A stretch of DNA of 64,000 bases, from positions 29,784 through 93,783 of the forward strand of contig JADLCT010000052.1 of the NCBI GenBank assembly GCA_020847045.1, written 5' to 3'. Below are positions 9,065-18,600 of this stretch, in pieces (the stretch's first letter is position 1; each line of letters starts with the position of its first letter). The position numbers and the translations under genes are program-made. The DNA comes from Bryobacterales bacterium (GTDB lineage: Bacteria; Acidobacteriota; Terriglobia; Bryobacterales; Bryobacteraceae). The notes beneath the pieces were generated by a model, which saw only the letters and a list, made by a program, of their open reading frames with translations, was not told the DNA's origin and made no database searches.

Positions 9065-9074
9065 ACAGGATTCC

Positions 9075-10274
9075 TTAGCTTTGCGGGCACTGGACGAGAC
9101 CCGCGCCAAGGCGGTCCTGGTCCGCCTCCTCCGCGATGCCGGCCGTGACGGCCGAGGCCAGCAGGCGCGCCGCAAGGACGCGCGAGTTCACGGGACCCAG
9201 CGCGCGGAGCTTCTGCGCCCACAGTGCGGCGGCGCCGGCGGCATGGGGCGCGGCCATGCTGGTGCCGCTCATGGAGACCAGTCCGCCTCCGGGGCGGGCC
9301 GAGATGATGGCTACGCCGGGGGCGGCCAGCAGCGCGCCCGAGTTGGAGAAGTAGGCGGGCGCGAGCCCGTTGCCGCCGCGGCCAAGTGCGCCCACTGAAA
9401 TGATGCCTTCCGAGACGGCGGGCGGCGCGGCGGCGATCGTGTAGGAAGGGTTTCCGTTGGTGCGGCTCTCGTTGCCGGCGGCGGCGATGAGCAGCGTGGG
9501 TTGCGCGAAATCACCGAGCGTGAGCACCAGGCGGGCGAGACGCTCGAACAGGAGCACATTGAGACGGTAGCCCTCCAGAGCGAGCGAGGTGGCGGCTTCG
9601 CCGGGCAGTCCGGCCTGCTCGACAAGCTGGCGGCGGTAGCCGGGGAAGTCCATGCCGAGCGACATCGAAACGATGTGCGCGCCTTCGGCCACGGCCCATT
9701 GAATCGCCTGGACAATGTGGCTGCTCGCGGCGCCGGTTCCGAGCACTTTGCCGATCAGCGCGCGGCGGATGCCCCGGGCCACGCCGGCGCGGACGCCGTT
9801 CACGTCGCGGCCGAAGATGGTTCCGGCGCAATGCGTGCCGTGGCCATGGGTGTCGGAAACGTCGTCGCCGGCGCCGGTGGAGGTGAAGTTCCTTCTGATG
9901 AGAGTGACGCCAGCGAAGGCAGGATGCGCCGCGTCGATGCCCGTGTCGAGCACGGCCACTGTGACGCCATCGCCGGTGAAGGGGGAGGTGTCAGCGCCGA
10001 TGGCCGGGATGCCCCAGACGGGGCCGGATGCGGTTGGAGAGGCGAGCCCTGTATCGAGAGGTTCGACGAGTTTCATGGGCATGACCGGTGCGACGGCGGC
10101 GACTTCGCTGTGGCGGGCCGCGGCGGCTGCACCGGCGGCATTCAGCATCTCCATTTCGATGGCCAGGCGGGAAGCGCGCCGCGCGGCGGGCGCGCCGGAG
10201 CGTCTGACGTCGAGAAATCCGTTCGCCGTGGATGCCGGCCCGGACGCCCGCAGGATGACGTGCGGCCGTTTCAT
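9075..10274 (-). CDS. subtilisin-family (S8) serine protease, apparently cytoplasmic
   Basis: A 399-residue subtilase with the full catalytic set: D110 in VAVLDTGID, H145 in THGHGTHCAG, oxyanion N268 in AAAGNES and S339 in SGTSMAAPH. The first 85 residues hold no Sec or Tat signal; they look like a propeptide or adaptor. This differs from the usual secreted subtilases and fits intracellular signalling-type proteases. The ATG at 10274 is supported by GGGGGAG about 5 bases upstream. The stop lies 10 bases before the CHAT protease start, with the CHAT ribosome site overlapping the stop, so both are made from one message. It is divergent from msrA. Enzyme class is very secure; a role in a two-protease regulatory or defence cascade is inference. 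Confidence 0.9.
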   Translation of the reverse strand: MKRPHVILRASGPASTANGFLDVRRSGAPAARRASRLAIEMEMLNAAGAAAAARHSEVAAVAPVMPMKLVEPLDTGLASPTASGPVWGIPAIGADTSPFTGDGVTVAVLDTGIDAAHPAFAGVTLIRRNFTSTGAGDDVSDTHGHGTHCAGTIFGRDVNGVRAGVARGIRRALIGKVLGTGAASSHIVQAIQWAVAEGAHIVSMSLGMDFPGYRRQLVEQAGLPGEAATSLALEGYRLNVLLFERLARLVLTLGDFAQPTLLIAAAGNESRTNGNPSYTIAAAPPAVSEGIISVGALGRGGNGLAPAYFSNSGALLAAPGVAIISARPGGGLVSMSGTSMAAPHAAGAAALWAQKLRALGPVNSRVLAARLLASAVTAGIAEEADQDRLGAGLVQCPQS

Positions 10275-10348
10275 GCGGTCTCCCCCGTGTGCCGCTGACA
10301 GTGGACGGCCGGCGCGGGGCCGCCGTGCACTATGATGAAAGCAAAGCG

Positions 10349-10993
10349 ATGAGAACCTTTGCCACGCTGATTTCCACCGTCTTGTTCACAGCGTCGTGGG
10401 CGCTTGCCTCGAGCGGTTTTCCCGAACCGGCCATCGACGTGAAGCCGACGCCGGGCAAGGCGCAGAAGGCGGTCTTTGCCGGTGGTTGTTTCTGGTGCAC
10501 GGAAGCTGTGTTCGAGATGATCGAAGGCGTCACCAACGCCGTGTCGGGCTACTCGGGCGGCGACATGGCGACGGCCACCTACGAGCAGGTGAGCACGGGT
10601 GCGACGGGCCATGCCGAAGCGGTGGAGATCACCTTCGATTCCACAAAGATCACCTACGGCCAGTTGCTGAAGGTGTTTTTCAGCGTGGCGCACGACCCGA
10701 CGCAGTTGAACCGCCAGGGGCCGGACCGGGGTCCGCAGTACCGTTCGGTGGTGTTCTACATCGGAGCCGAACAGAGGAAGGCCACCGAAGCCTACATCGC
10801 GGCCATGACGAAGGCGGGCGCCTTCGACCAGCCCATCGTGACGCAGGTGGTTCCGTTCCAGGCGTTTTATGAAGCCGAGAGCCATCACCAGAATTTTTGC
10901 TCGCGGAATCCGCGCAACCGCTATGTGCAGGCCATCGCCGCGCCCAAAATGGACAAGACGAAGAAGCAGTATCCGGGGATGCTGAAGAGGTAG
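10349..10993 (+). CDS. msrA: peptide methionine-S-sulfoxide reductase, exported
   Basis: Repairs oxidised methionine (S-sulfoxide form) in proteins using a catalytic cysteine recycled by thiols. The 214-residue product carries the family motif AGGCFWCTEA, with catalytic C47, and the conserved SGYSGG, GHAEAVEITFD and YRSVVFY segments. One further cysteine in HHQNFCSRNP may act as resolving residue. The reading frame opens at 10289, but the ATG at 10349 begins a clear signal peptide (MRTFATLISTVLFTASWALA), implying export to the periplasm. TATGAT lies shortly upstream. No msrB is adjacent. Divergent from the subtilase gene with about 74 bases between starts. Confidence 0.93.
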   Translation: MRTFATLISTVLFTASWALASSGFPEPAIDVKPTPGKAQKAVFAGGCFWCTEAVFEMIEGVTNAVSGYSGGDMATATYEQVSTGATGHAEAVEITFDSTKITYGQLLKVFFSVAHDPTQLNRQGPDRGPQYRSVVFYIGAEQRKATEAYIAAMTKAGAFDQPIVTQVVPFQAFYEAESHHQNFCSRNPRNRYVQAIAAPKMDKTKKQYPGMLKR

Positions 10994-10997
10994 CGGC

Positions 10998-11774
10998 TTA
11001 CGAATTAAAGGTGAAAGCGGCCGTGGCCGCGCCGCTGGGCGTGAGCGTCACCTTGGCCGTTTGCGTGCCGAATTTTTCGTGCCAGGCTGTGACCGTGTAT
11101 TCGCCGGGGGGCAGTCCGTCGAGTTCGAACGCGCCATCCTCGCCGGTGACGGCGAAAAACGGGTGCGGCAGAACGCCGATGTAGCTCTTCATCCAGGAGT
11201 GGACATTGCACTTCACGGGAATCATGATCTCCTCGAAGCGGAAGACGCGTTCGATTTCCGGCGCGCCGGGCGGCTGGCCCTGGTTCCATTCGCGGTTCTT
11301 CACGGGCATCGGGTGAATGTTGTGCGTAACCGGGTCGCTGTTGGCGATCACCAGCGGCTGTCCGGCCATGACGCCGGCCACATGCGGGCGGAACATGCAG
11401 CCGGTCTGGTTCAGCTTGACCGGCGTGGCGGGCGGCTCGAACGCCTTGCCTTCCAAACCGGCGCTGACATATACGAAGACATTGGCCAGCGCACCATCGG
11501 CGTTCAGCACCACTTCTTCGGAATAAACCGGACCGCTGTGCGAGCGGCGGCACTCGCTCTCCTCGCTGGACATGTCGATGATCTTGCGTGCGGGCTTGGG
11601 ACCGATGTAGTTCACCTTACCCGCGACCTTGGCCGCCGTGGCGGGATCCACCTTTGTATAAGCGGGTGGCGCGCCCTTCTCCGCCGTACCCTTGCCTCCG
11701 CCCTCGCCTCCGCCACACGCGGCCAGAATGCCGGCGGCGCCGGCCACCAGAAACTCACGACGGTCGTGTTTCAC
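10998..11774 (-). CDS. copper-binding-type lipoprotein with carboxypeptidase-regulatory domain
   Basis: A 258-residue exported protein with a twin-arginine-like leader (RREFLVAGAAG) followed by a lipobox ending at C20, so it is probably membrane anchored. The central part resembles a cupredoxin: THNIHP, KCNVHSWM and the final Met give a His-Cys-His-Met ligand set as in type-1 copper sites. The C-terminal part (AVTGEDGAFELDGLPPGEYTV) is a carboxypeptidase-regulatory-like beta domain. It overlaps the end of the upstream di-haem peroxidase gene by four bases, so the two are translationally coupled and may exchange electrons. A paralogue of the same length lies at 56055-56831. Copper binding is predicted from residues only. 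Confidence 0.75.
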   Translation of the reverse strand: MKHDRREFLVAGAAGILAACGGGEGGGKGTAEKGAPPAYTKVDPATAAKVAGKVNYIGPKPARKIIDMSSEESECRRSHSGPVYSEEVVLNADGALANVFVYVSAGLEGKAFEPPATPVKLNQTGCMFRPHVAGVMAGQPLVIANSDPVTHNIHPMPVKNREWNQGQPPGAPEIERVFRFEEIMIPVKCNVHSWMKSYIGVLPHPFFAVTGEDGAFELDGLPPGEYTVTAWHEKFGTQTAKVTLTPSGAATAAFTFNS

Positions 11775-12874
11775 CGGGCCACCTCCGCTTTCTTCGACTT
11801 CGGATCATCCAAGCCGGGTGGAATCTCGCCCGTCAGCGCGCCGAGGAAGGCGAGCAGGTCCTCGCGCTCCTGCTTATTCAGCGTCAGCGGCTTGATGTCC
11901 TTGTCCAGGTGGTCGTTCGAGCTGCCGCCGCCGATGTAAAAGTCAACCACCTCCTTCAAGGTCTTGTGGCTGCCATCGTGCATGTATGGCGCGCTGAGGG
12001 CGATGTTGCGCAGCGATGGGGTCTTGAACGCGCCACGGTCGGCGCCGGCCTTGGTGGCGTCGAAGCGGCCCAGGTCGGTGAGCTCTCCCTTGTTGTTCAA
12101 ACCGACGCCCAGGTTGTGAAACTTGTTATCGGTGAACAGCGCGAACTTCTCCTCGATGGTGTGGCAGACGGCGCAGTTGCCCTTGGCCGGGTTCCGGAAC
12201 ACTTCGAGTCCGCGAATGGCCGAGGCGCTGAGAGCCTTCTTGTCGCCGCCGTAGAAATAGCGGTCGAAGGGGGAGTTGGCGCTGATGGCGGTGCGTTCAA
12301 AGCTGGCGATGGCCATGGCCACCATGTCGTACGTGATGGGTCCGGGGCCGAAGGCTTTTGCGAATTCAGCCTTATATTCGGCATCGCTGTTGAGCCGCTG
12401 CACCACGCCTTCGTGCGTCATGCCCATCTCGATCGGGTTGGCGACGGGCCCTTCGGCCTGCTTTTCCAGGCTCGCGGCGCGGCCGTCCCAAAATTGCAGG
12501 GTGGAGTAGGCCGCGTTCATGACGACGGGCGCATTGCGTGTGCCTTTCCCGCCCTTCACGCCGTCGCTTACCGGCTTGCCGTCGCTGAAGCCAACCAGGG
12601 GATGGTGGCAACTGGCGCAGGAGATCGTGTTGTCCACCGAGAGGCGGTTGTCGTAATAGAGTTTGCGGCCGAGAGCGATGGTTTCGGCCGTGGGCGGATT
12701 GCCGGCCGGGATGGGAACCGCGGGCAGGCCGAGCGGAGTCTTGATCTCCACGACGTGGCCGATGGGCTTGGGCGCGGCGGGTGGCGAAGCAGCCTGTTCC
12801 TGGCGCGTCGGCGCGGAGGAACAGCCGAGAAGACAGAGGATACCCAGGGAGGTCATGAAGACGCGATGAGACAT
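11771..12874 (-). CDS. di-haem cytochrome c peroxidase / MauG-family lipoprotein
   Basis: A 367-residue exported protein with two c-type haem motifs, CASCH (86-90) and CAVCH (234-238), in the arrangement of bacterial cytochrome c peroxidases and MauG. The leader MSHRVFMTSLGILCLLGC ends in a lipobox at C18, so it is likely a lipoprotein. Family segments include LGRKLYYDNRLSVDNTISC, FWDGRAASLEKQAEGPV and KTPSLRNIALSAPYMHDGS. It probably reduces hydrogen peroxide or oxidises a protein partner in the periplasm. Its TGA overlaps the ATG of the copper lipoprotein, which makes that protein a plausible redox partner. Peroxidase and MauG roles cannot be separated from sequence alone. Confidence 0.88.
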   Translation of the reverse strand: MSHRVFMTSLGILCLLGCSSAPTRQEQAASPPAAPKPIGHVVEIKTPLGLPAVPIPAGNPPTAETIALGRKLYYDNRLSVDNTISCASCHHPLVGFSDGKPVSDGVKGGKGTRNAPVVMNAAYSTLQFWDGRAASLEKQAEGPVANPIEMGMTHEGVVQRLNSDAEYKAEFAKAFGPGPITYDMVAMAIASFERTAISANSPFDRYFYGGDKKALSASAIRGLEVFRNPAKGNCAVCHTIEEKFALFTDNKFHNLGVGLNNKGELTDLGRFDATKAGADRGAFKTPSLRNIALSAPYMHDGSHKTLKEVVDFYIGGGSSNDHLDKDIKPLTLNKQEREDLLAFLGALTGEIPPGLDDPKSKKAEVAR

Positions 12875-12960
12875 GGCCCCCTCATTGTAACGAGTTCGAT
12901 GCGATGCAGGACCTGGCTTGGCGTGGGGCCCGCGGCGGGCGAGTAGAATGGAGAAGACCC

Positions 12961-13206
12961 ATGAAAGCCCGCGTTACCGTATACCCCAAGCCATCCGTAT
13001 TGGATCCTCAAGGCCAGGCGATTGCCCAGGCGCTGCGCGGCCACGGCCACCCGGCCGTCAGCGACGTCCGCCAGGGAAAGGTGTTTGACGTCAGCTTCCA
13101 GCCGGGCATGAGCCGCGCCGAGGCCGAGCGTGAGGTGGAGACGATTGCTCACGACGTACTCGCCAACCCCGTGATTGAAGAGTATCGTGTGGAAATCCTG
13201 GACTAG
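12961..13206 (+). CDS. purS: phosphoribosylformylglycinamidine synthase subunit PurS
   Basis: Small structural subunit (81 residues) that bridges PurL and the glutaminase PurQ in step four of purine synthesis. The sequence [20 protein letters not shown] is typical of the family, as is the ending [12 protein letters not shown]. The ATG at 12961 has GGAGAAG about 5 bases upstream and is preferred over an in-frame upstream start at 12904. Unusually, purQ and purL do not follow; glmS starts 41 bases downstream. The family call is confident despite the short length. Confidence 0.9.
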   Translation: MKARVTVYPKPSVLDPQGQAIAQALRGHGHPAVSDVRQGKVFDVSFQPGMSRAEAEREVETIAHDVLANPVIEEYRVEILD

Positions 13207-13247
13207 CCGCTACACAAACGGCTGGAAAGAGCCGATTCTATAGTCTT

Positions 13248-15104
13248 ATGTGCGGAATTGTTGGTTACATTGGCAACCGGCAGGCGGTGCCCATCATCCT
13301 GGACGGCCTGCGGCGCCTGGAGTACCGCGGGTACGATTCGGCCGGCCTGGCCGTGGTGGACGAGGCCAAGCACCTGGTGGTGCGGCGGGCCAAGGGCAAG
13401 CTGCGGAATCTGGAAGAGAATCTGCGGGAGCATCCGGTGGAGGGCGTCTACGGCGTCGGGCACACGCGCTGGGCGACGCACGGGCGGCCGACCGAGGAGA
13501 ACGCGCATCCGCACGTGGACTCCAAGGGCGACATCGTCGTGGTGCACAACGGCATCGTGGAAAACTATCTCGCGCTGAAGCACGAGTTGCAGGCCGCCGG
13601 GCACCAGTTCAAGTCGGAAACCGACACTGAAATCATTGCCCACCTGATTGAGCAGTACAACGAGGGCAACCTCGAAGAAGCCGTGCGCAAGGCTCTGAAA
13701 CGGGTGCATGGCGTGTATGCGCTGGGCATCATGTCGCGCACCGAGCCGGGCAAAATCATCGGCGCGCGCAGCGGACCTCCGGTGGTGGTGGGACTGGGCG
13801 ACAACGAATATTTCCTCGCCTCGGACGTGCCGGCGATCCTGTCGCACACGCGCGACATGATTTTCCTGGACGACGGCGACCTGGCCGTGATCACGCCGGA
13901 AGGCGTGCAGTTGATGGACCTGGACGGCAAGGTGCTGAAGCGCCAGGTGTCGCACATCATGTGGGACCCCATCATGGCCGAAAAGGGCGGCTACAAGCAT
14001 TTCATGCTCAAAGAGATTTTTGAGCAGCCGCGCTCCATCCGGGACACCATGCTGGGCCGCGTATCACAGGATACGGGCAAAATTTTTCTGGACGAAGTGA
14101 ACCTGACGCACGAAGAGTTGGCGCGCTTCACCCATATGAAGATCGTGGCCTGCGGCACGTCGTGGCATGCGGCGCTGGCGGGCAAGTTCATGATCGAGCG
14201 CCTGGTGCGGATTCCCGTCGAGGTAGATTACGGCAGCGAGTTCCGCTACCGCGACCCCATTGTCACGCCCGACACGCTGACCGTGGTGATTTCGCAATCC
14301 GGCGAAACGGCCGACACGCTGGCGGCGCAGCGCGAGGCAAAGTCGAAGGGCTCGAAAACGTTGTCCATCTGCAACGTGGTCGGCTCCATGATTACGCGCG
14401 AGGCGGTGGGAAACCTGCTGACGCACGCCGGGCCGGAGATCGGCGTGGCCTCCACCAAGGCGTTCACGGCGCAGTTGACGGCCATGTTCCTGCTGGCTCT
14501 GCACATGGGGCAGATCCGGCGCGGACACGAGGAGCCGGAGTTGTTCACGCTGACCCAGGAACTGCTGAAGATTCCCGGCAAGATGGAGGCGGTGCTCTCC
14601 AACGACAGCTATTATGAGGACCTGTCGCGCAACCTGTTCCGCGCCTCGGATTTCCTCTTCCTGGGCCGCGGCATCCATTACCCGATCGCCTTGGAAGGCG
14701 CGCTGAAGCTGAAGGAGATCTCCTACATCCACGCCGAAGGCTATCCGGCGGGCGAGATGAAGCACGGCCCCAACGCGCTCATCGACGAAAAGCTGCCCGT
14801 GGTGGTGCTGGCGGCGCGCGATCCCAACAGCGAGGCCTCGCGTCTGCGCTTCGAGAAGACCTTCTCCAATATCCAGGAGGTGAAGGCGCGCGGCGGCATC
14901 GTGGTGGCCGTGTGCTGCGCCGCCGACATGGAGGAGATCGCCAAGGTGGCCGACCATCGCATCTTCATTCCCACCACTCACGAGCTGTTGCTGCCTCTGC
15001 TGGAAATCGTGCCGCTGCAACTGCTCGCCTATCACATCGCCGTGCGCCGCGGCTGCGACGTGGACCAGCCGCGCAACCTGGCCAAGTCGGTGACGGTCGA
15101 GTAA
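13248..15104 (+). CDS. glmS: glutamine-fructose-6-phosphate aminotransferase (isomerising)
   Basis: Makes glucosamine-6-phosphate from fructose-6-phosphate and glutamine, the entry to UDP-GlcNAc and so to peptidoglycan. The 618-residue protein begins [10 protein letters not shown], where Cys2 is the Ntn glutaminase nucleophile after Met removal. [18 protein letters not shown] and the two SIS sugar-isomerase domains ([12 protein letters not shown] and the second near [27 protein letters not shown]) follow, ending in AKSVTVE as usual. TATAGT lies just before the ATG and no strong ribosome site is seen. The 41-base upstream gap is too short for a glmS ribozyme. yjbQ follows after 7 bases. Confidence 0.97.
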   Translation: MCGIVGYIGNRQAVPIILDGLRRLEYRGYDSAGLAVVDEAKHLVVRRAKGKLRNLEENLREHPVEGVYGVGHTRWATHGRPTEENAHPHVDSKGDIVVVHNGIVENYLALKHELQAAGHQFKSETDTEIIAHLIEQYNEGNLEEAVRKALKRVHGVYALGIMSRTEPGKIIGARSGPPVVVGLGDNEYFLASDVPAILSHTRDMIFLDDGDLAVITPEGVQLMDLDGKVLKRQVSHIMWDPIMAEKGGYKHFMLKEIFEQPRSIRDTMLGRVSQDTGKIFLDEVNLTHEELARFTHMKIVACGTSWHAALAGKFMIERLVRIPVEVDYGSEFRYRDPIVTPDTLTVVISQSGETADTLAAQREAKSKGSKTLSICNVVGSMITREAVGNLLTHAGPEIGVASTKAFTAQLTAMFLLALHMGQIRRGHEEPELFTLTQELLKIPGKMEAVLSNDSYYEDLSRNLFRASDFLFLGRGIHYPIALEGALKLKEISYIHAEGYPAGEMKHGPNALIDEKLPVVVLAARDPNSEASRLRFEKTFSNIQEVKARGGIVVAVCCAADMEEIAKVADHRIFIPTTHELLLPLLEIVPLQLLAYHIAVRRGCDVDQPRNLAKSVTVE

Positions 15105-15111
15105 CCGCGCG

Positions 15112-15531
15112 GTGCGCCAGGCGTTCACGCAGTTGTCCGTTCCGACCCGCGGCAAGGGCCTGTACGACATCACCACGGCCACCAGTGACTGGGCCACGGG
15201 GCAGGGCGTCACCAACGGCCTGCTGACCCTGTTCATCCGCCACACCTCGGCCTCACTCACCATTCAGGAAAACGCCGACCCGGACGTGACGCGTGATCTG
15301 GATGCGTTCTTCTCGCGCCTTGTCCCGGAAAACGACTCGCTTTATGCGCACACAGTCGAGGGGCCGGACGACATGCCGGCCCATGTGCGTGCGGCCTTGA
15401 CACAAACCTCACTCTCCATCCCCGTCCTCGGCGGGCGGTTGGCGCTGGGCACATGGCAGGGGATCTATGTGTTCGAGCACCGCCGGAGCCCGCACAGGCG
15501 CAGCGTCGCGCTGCACCTGCTGGGCGAGTAG
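15112..15531 (+). CDS. YjbQ / UPF0047 family protein
   Basis: A 139-residue member of the UPF0047 family (YjbQ), some members of which show weak thiamine-phosphate synthase activity; the physiological role is unclear. Diagnostic stretches are LFIRHTSASLTIQENADPDV and EGPDDMPAHVRAALTQTSL, containing the conserved His and Asp residues around the active pocket, and the ending LGTWQGIYVFEHR. The start is a GTG at 15112, only 7 bases after the glmS stop, so it is probably co-transcribed with glmS. Confidence 0.88.
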   Translation: MRQAFTQLSVPTRGKGLYDITTATSDWATGQGVTNGLLTLFIRHTSASLTIQENADPDVTRDLDAFFSRLVPENDSLYAHTVEGPDDMPAHVRAALTQTSLSIPVLGGRLALGTWQGIYVFEHRRSPHRRSVALHLLGE

Positions 15532-15673
15532 TCCGAAGCCCATCCCGTCCGGCCTACCACGGTGGTGAGGGATATTTCATTTTTTGCTTTACCTGTTGAT
15601 GAAGTTACGATAATATTCACAAAATTGAACTTTGTTCATGTTCGATTGTCTGTGTCGTGACGGGGAGGTAGCT

Positions 15674-18600
15674 GTGGGCTCAAATCGTATTATCTGGCTG
15701 ATGCTGTTGACGGGCATCTGCAATGTTGGCCTTTGGTCTCAGTCGTTTACCGGTAGTGTGAACGGCCATGTATCGGACGCATCGGGGTCCGCAGTGGGCG
15801 GCGCCAACGTTCTGGTGACCGACCGTGACCGCGGCACATCGTTCCGGGCCCTCTCGGATGGCTCCGGCCGGTTTGTCGTCACGGCCCTGCCGCCAGGGAA
15901 CTATGTCCTTACGGTCGAGTCGCCTGGCTTCAAGAAGTTTGCCAGTGAGGGATTCACGATCGCCGTCCAGGAACAACGCACGGTGAATGCCAGACTGGAG
16001 GTGGGCGACGTCTCGACCACGGTGGAGGTGGCGGGCTCGGCCGCGCTGGTGAACACGACGATCGCCAACCTCGGCCAGGTGATCGAAAACAAGTACATCC
16101 TGGAGCTGCCGAACCTGGGACGGAACTCGATGAGCCTGTCCTATCTGACGCCGGGTGTAGTCGGCTCGGGCGGGCGGCGCGGCGACAGCAACACGAATTT
16201 CAGCGCCAACGGCTCGCGCAACTCCACCTCCGACGTGCTGATCGACGGCGCGACGGTGACCACGGTGGAGCAGAACTCCGGCATCACCGATCTGAAGTTT
16301 TCGCCGTCGGTGGACGTGGTGCAGGAGTTCAAGATGCAGACGAACTTCTTTTCGGCCGAGTACGGCCAAACCGGCGGCGCGGTGGTGAACATGGTCACCC
16401 GCTCGGGGACTAACGATTTCCATGGAACCGGTTACTACTTCATGCGCGATGCCAAGTTGAACGCCAACGACTGGTTCTCGAACCGTGCGGGCCGCGCCAT
16501 TCCCTCGTTTCACCGCGACCAGTTGGGCGGCGTGCTGGGCGGCCCAGTGATTCGCAACAAGACGTTCTTCTTTGGCGCGTACGAGTACACGACGCAGGAG
16601 AGCCCCACCAGCCAACAGGCCACGCTGCCGACAGCCGAGCAACTGGCGGGCAACTTTTCGCAGACCTTCAACGCCTCGGGCCAGTTGATGCAACTGTTCG
16701 ACCCGTACAACACCACCACCAACGCGGCCGGCACCATTTTGCGAACTCCGCTCGCGGGCAACCTCGTTCCGGTCTCGCGAATGAACCCTGTGGCGTTGAA
16801 GGCGCTCTCCTACCTGCCCAAGCCCAACCAGCAGGGGACGGCTTTCACGAACGCCAACAACTGGTTCAACCAGGGCATCAACACGAGCACGGCGCACCAG
16901 ATCACGGCCAAGGGCGATCACAATTTCAACCAGTCCAATCGCGTCGGCGGCCGCTGGAGCAATCAGCGCAGTAATGGCGGGAACCCGAACCTGTTCGGCG
17001 ACGGCAACCCGGCCTACTTTACGGGCGGGACGAACTTCACGCGCACGCAGTCCATGGTGGCCGACTACACGCGCGTGATCAGCGCCAGCACGCTCTTCGT
17101 GTTCCGCTACGGCTACACCTATTCGAACTACGGCCGCAAGCCCTTCTTCGACACCTTCGATCCAACCACGCTCGGATTCGCGTCGAATCTGAAAGAGAAC
17201 GCCACCAACCTGGTTTTCCCCCGGTTCGGGCCTGCCGGATTCACGGAGTTCGGCACGTCTGGCTATTGGATCATGGATCGGCAGGAAGCGGTTCATCACT
17301 GGTCGGGTTCGCTCAGCAAGTTCATCGGCGCGCACAACCTGAAGGTAGGCGGCGAGCGCCGTTACAACCGGCTCGACTACTCACAGCCGGGCCACCCTTC
17401 CGGCAATTTCAGCTTTTCGCGCAGCGTCACCTGCGCGGACCGGTTCACCTGCCCCGGCAATCAGGGTAACGGACTTGCTTCAATGCTTCTGGGCTGGACC
17501 ACGGGCAGCAACTACCACATCGAGTCCAAGGCTTTCTCGCGTTCCGCCTATTGGGGCTTCTACCTGCAGGATGACTGGCGGGTGACCAGCAAGCTCACCA
17601 TCAACCTCGGGCTGCGCTACGACTTCGACGTGCCGCGCTGGGAATTGGAGAACCGGTACAGCTATTGGGATCTGGACGCGCAGTCGCCGGTGAAGGCGGC
17701 GGGTTACGATACGCGCGGCGTCATCAAGTTCGTCGACGACAAGAAGCGCTCGCCGTTCATCGCCGACCGCAACAACTGGCAGCCGCGCATCGGTTTCGCC
17801 TACGCGCTGGACTCCAAGACGTCGATCCGCTCCGGCTATGGCCTGTTCTACACGCTGTCGCGAGCCACGGTGTTCGGCCGTCCGGGTACGGGCTTCACGA
17901 TCAACTCGCCGGTGAACTGGTCGTTGGACGGCAACGCCACGTTGAACACGCAACTGAACAATCCATTCCCGAACGGTGTGCTGCGGCCTCCGGGGCGCAG
18001 CGAAGGCGACGCCACGCTGCTGGGGTTCGGCGCGGGCACGATTCTGGGCAGCAACAACCGCAACCCCGAATACCATTCCTGGAACTTCTCGATTCAGCGC
18101 GAGTTGCCGCTGCAATCGGTGATCGAGGTGAACTACACGGGCAGCCGCGGCACCCACCTGTTCATGCCGGTCACGACGTTGTCGCCACTGTCGCCGCAGA
18201 ATTGGGGGCTGGGCCGTACGGCGTTGAATCAGTTGGTGCCGAATCCGCTATATGGCCAGATTACGGATTCGCGCTCGGCGTTGAGCCTGCCAACGGTGAC
18301 GCGCGTGCGCACGCTGCGGCCGATGCCTCACTTCGATGGCACCAGCGTCGGCCAGGCCGAACCGGCGCGGGGCGACTCGAACTATCACGCCCTGCAATTG
18401 AAGTGGGAGAAGCGGTTCAGCAAGGGGCTGACCATGCTGACGCACTACACGTGGTCGAAGATGATCGACAACGTGTCGCACAGCTCGGGCAACGTCTCCT
18501 GGCTGGGCGGTTCCACGTCGTTGCAGAATATTTGGGACCTTCGCGGCGAGCGGGCGTTGTCGGCCCATGACATCGCCGGACGCTTCGTGCTCACCGGTTC

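Noticed and set aside
11588..12946. 452-codon open frame antisense to the di-haem peroxidase
   Set aside because: Covers the peroxidase and its promoter; the opposite strand has clear haem motifs, so this is a shadow.
13207..13247. glmS ribozyme upstream of glmS
   Set aside because: Only 41 bases are available, far too short for the ribozyme fold, and no ribozyme core is seen.
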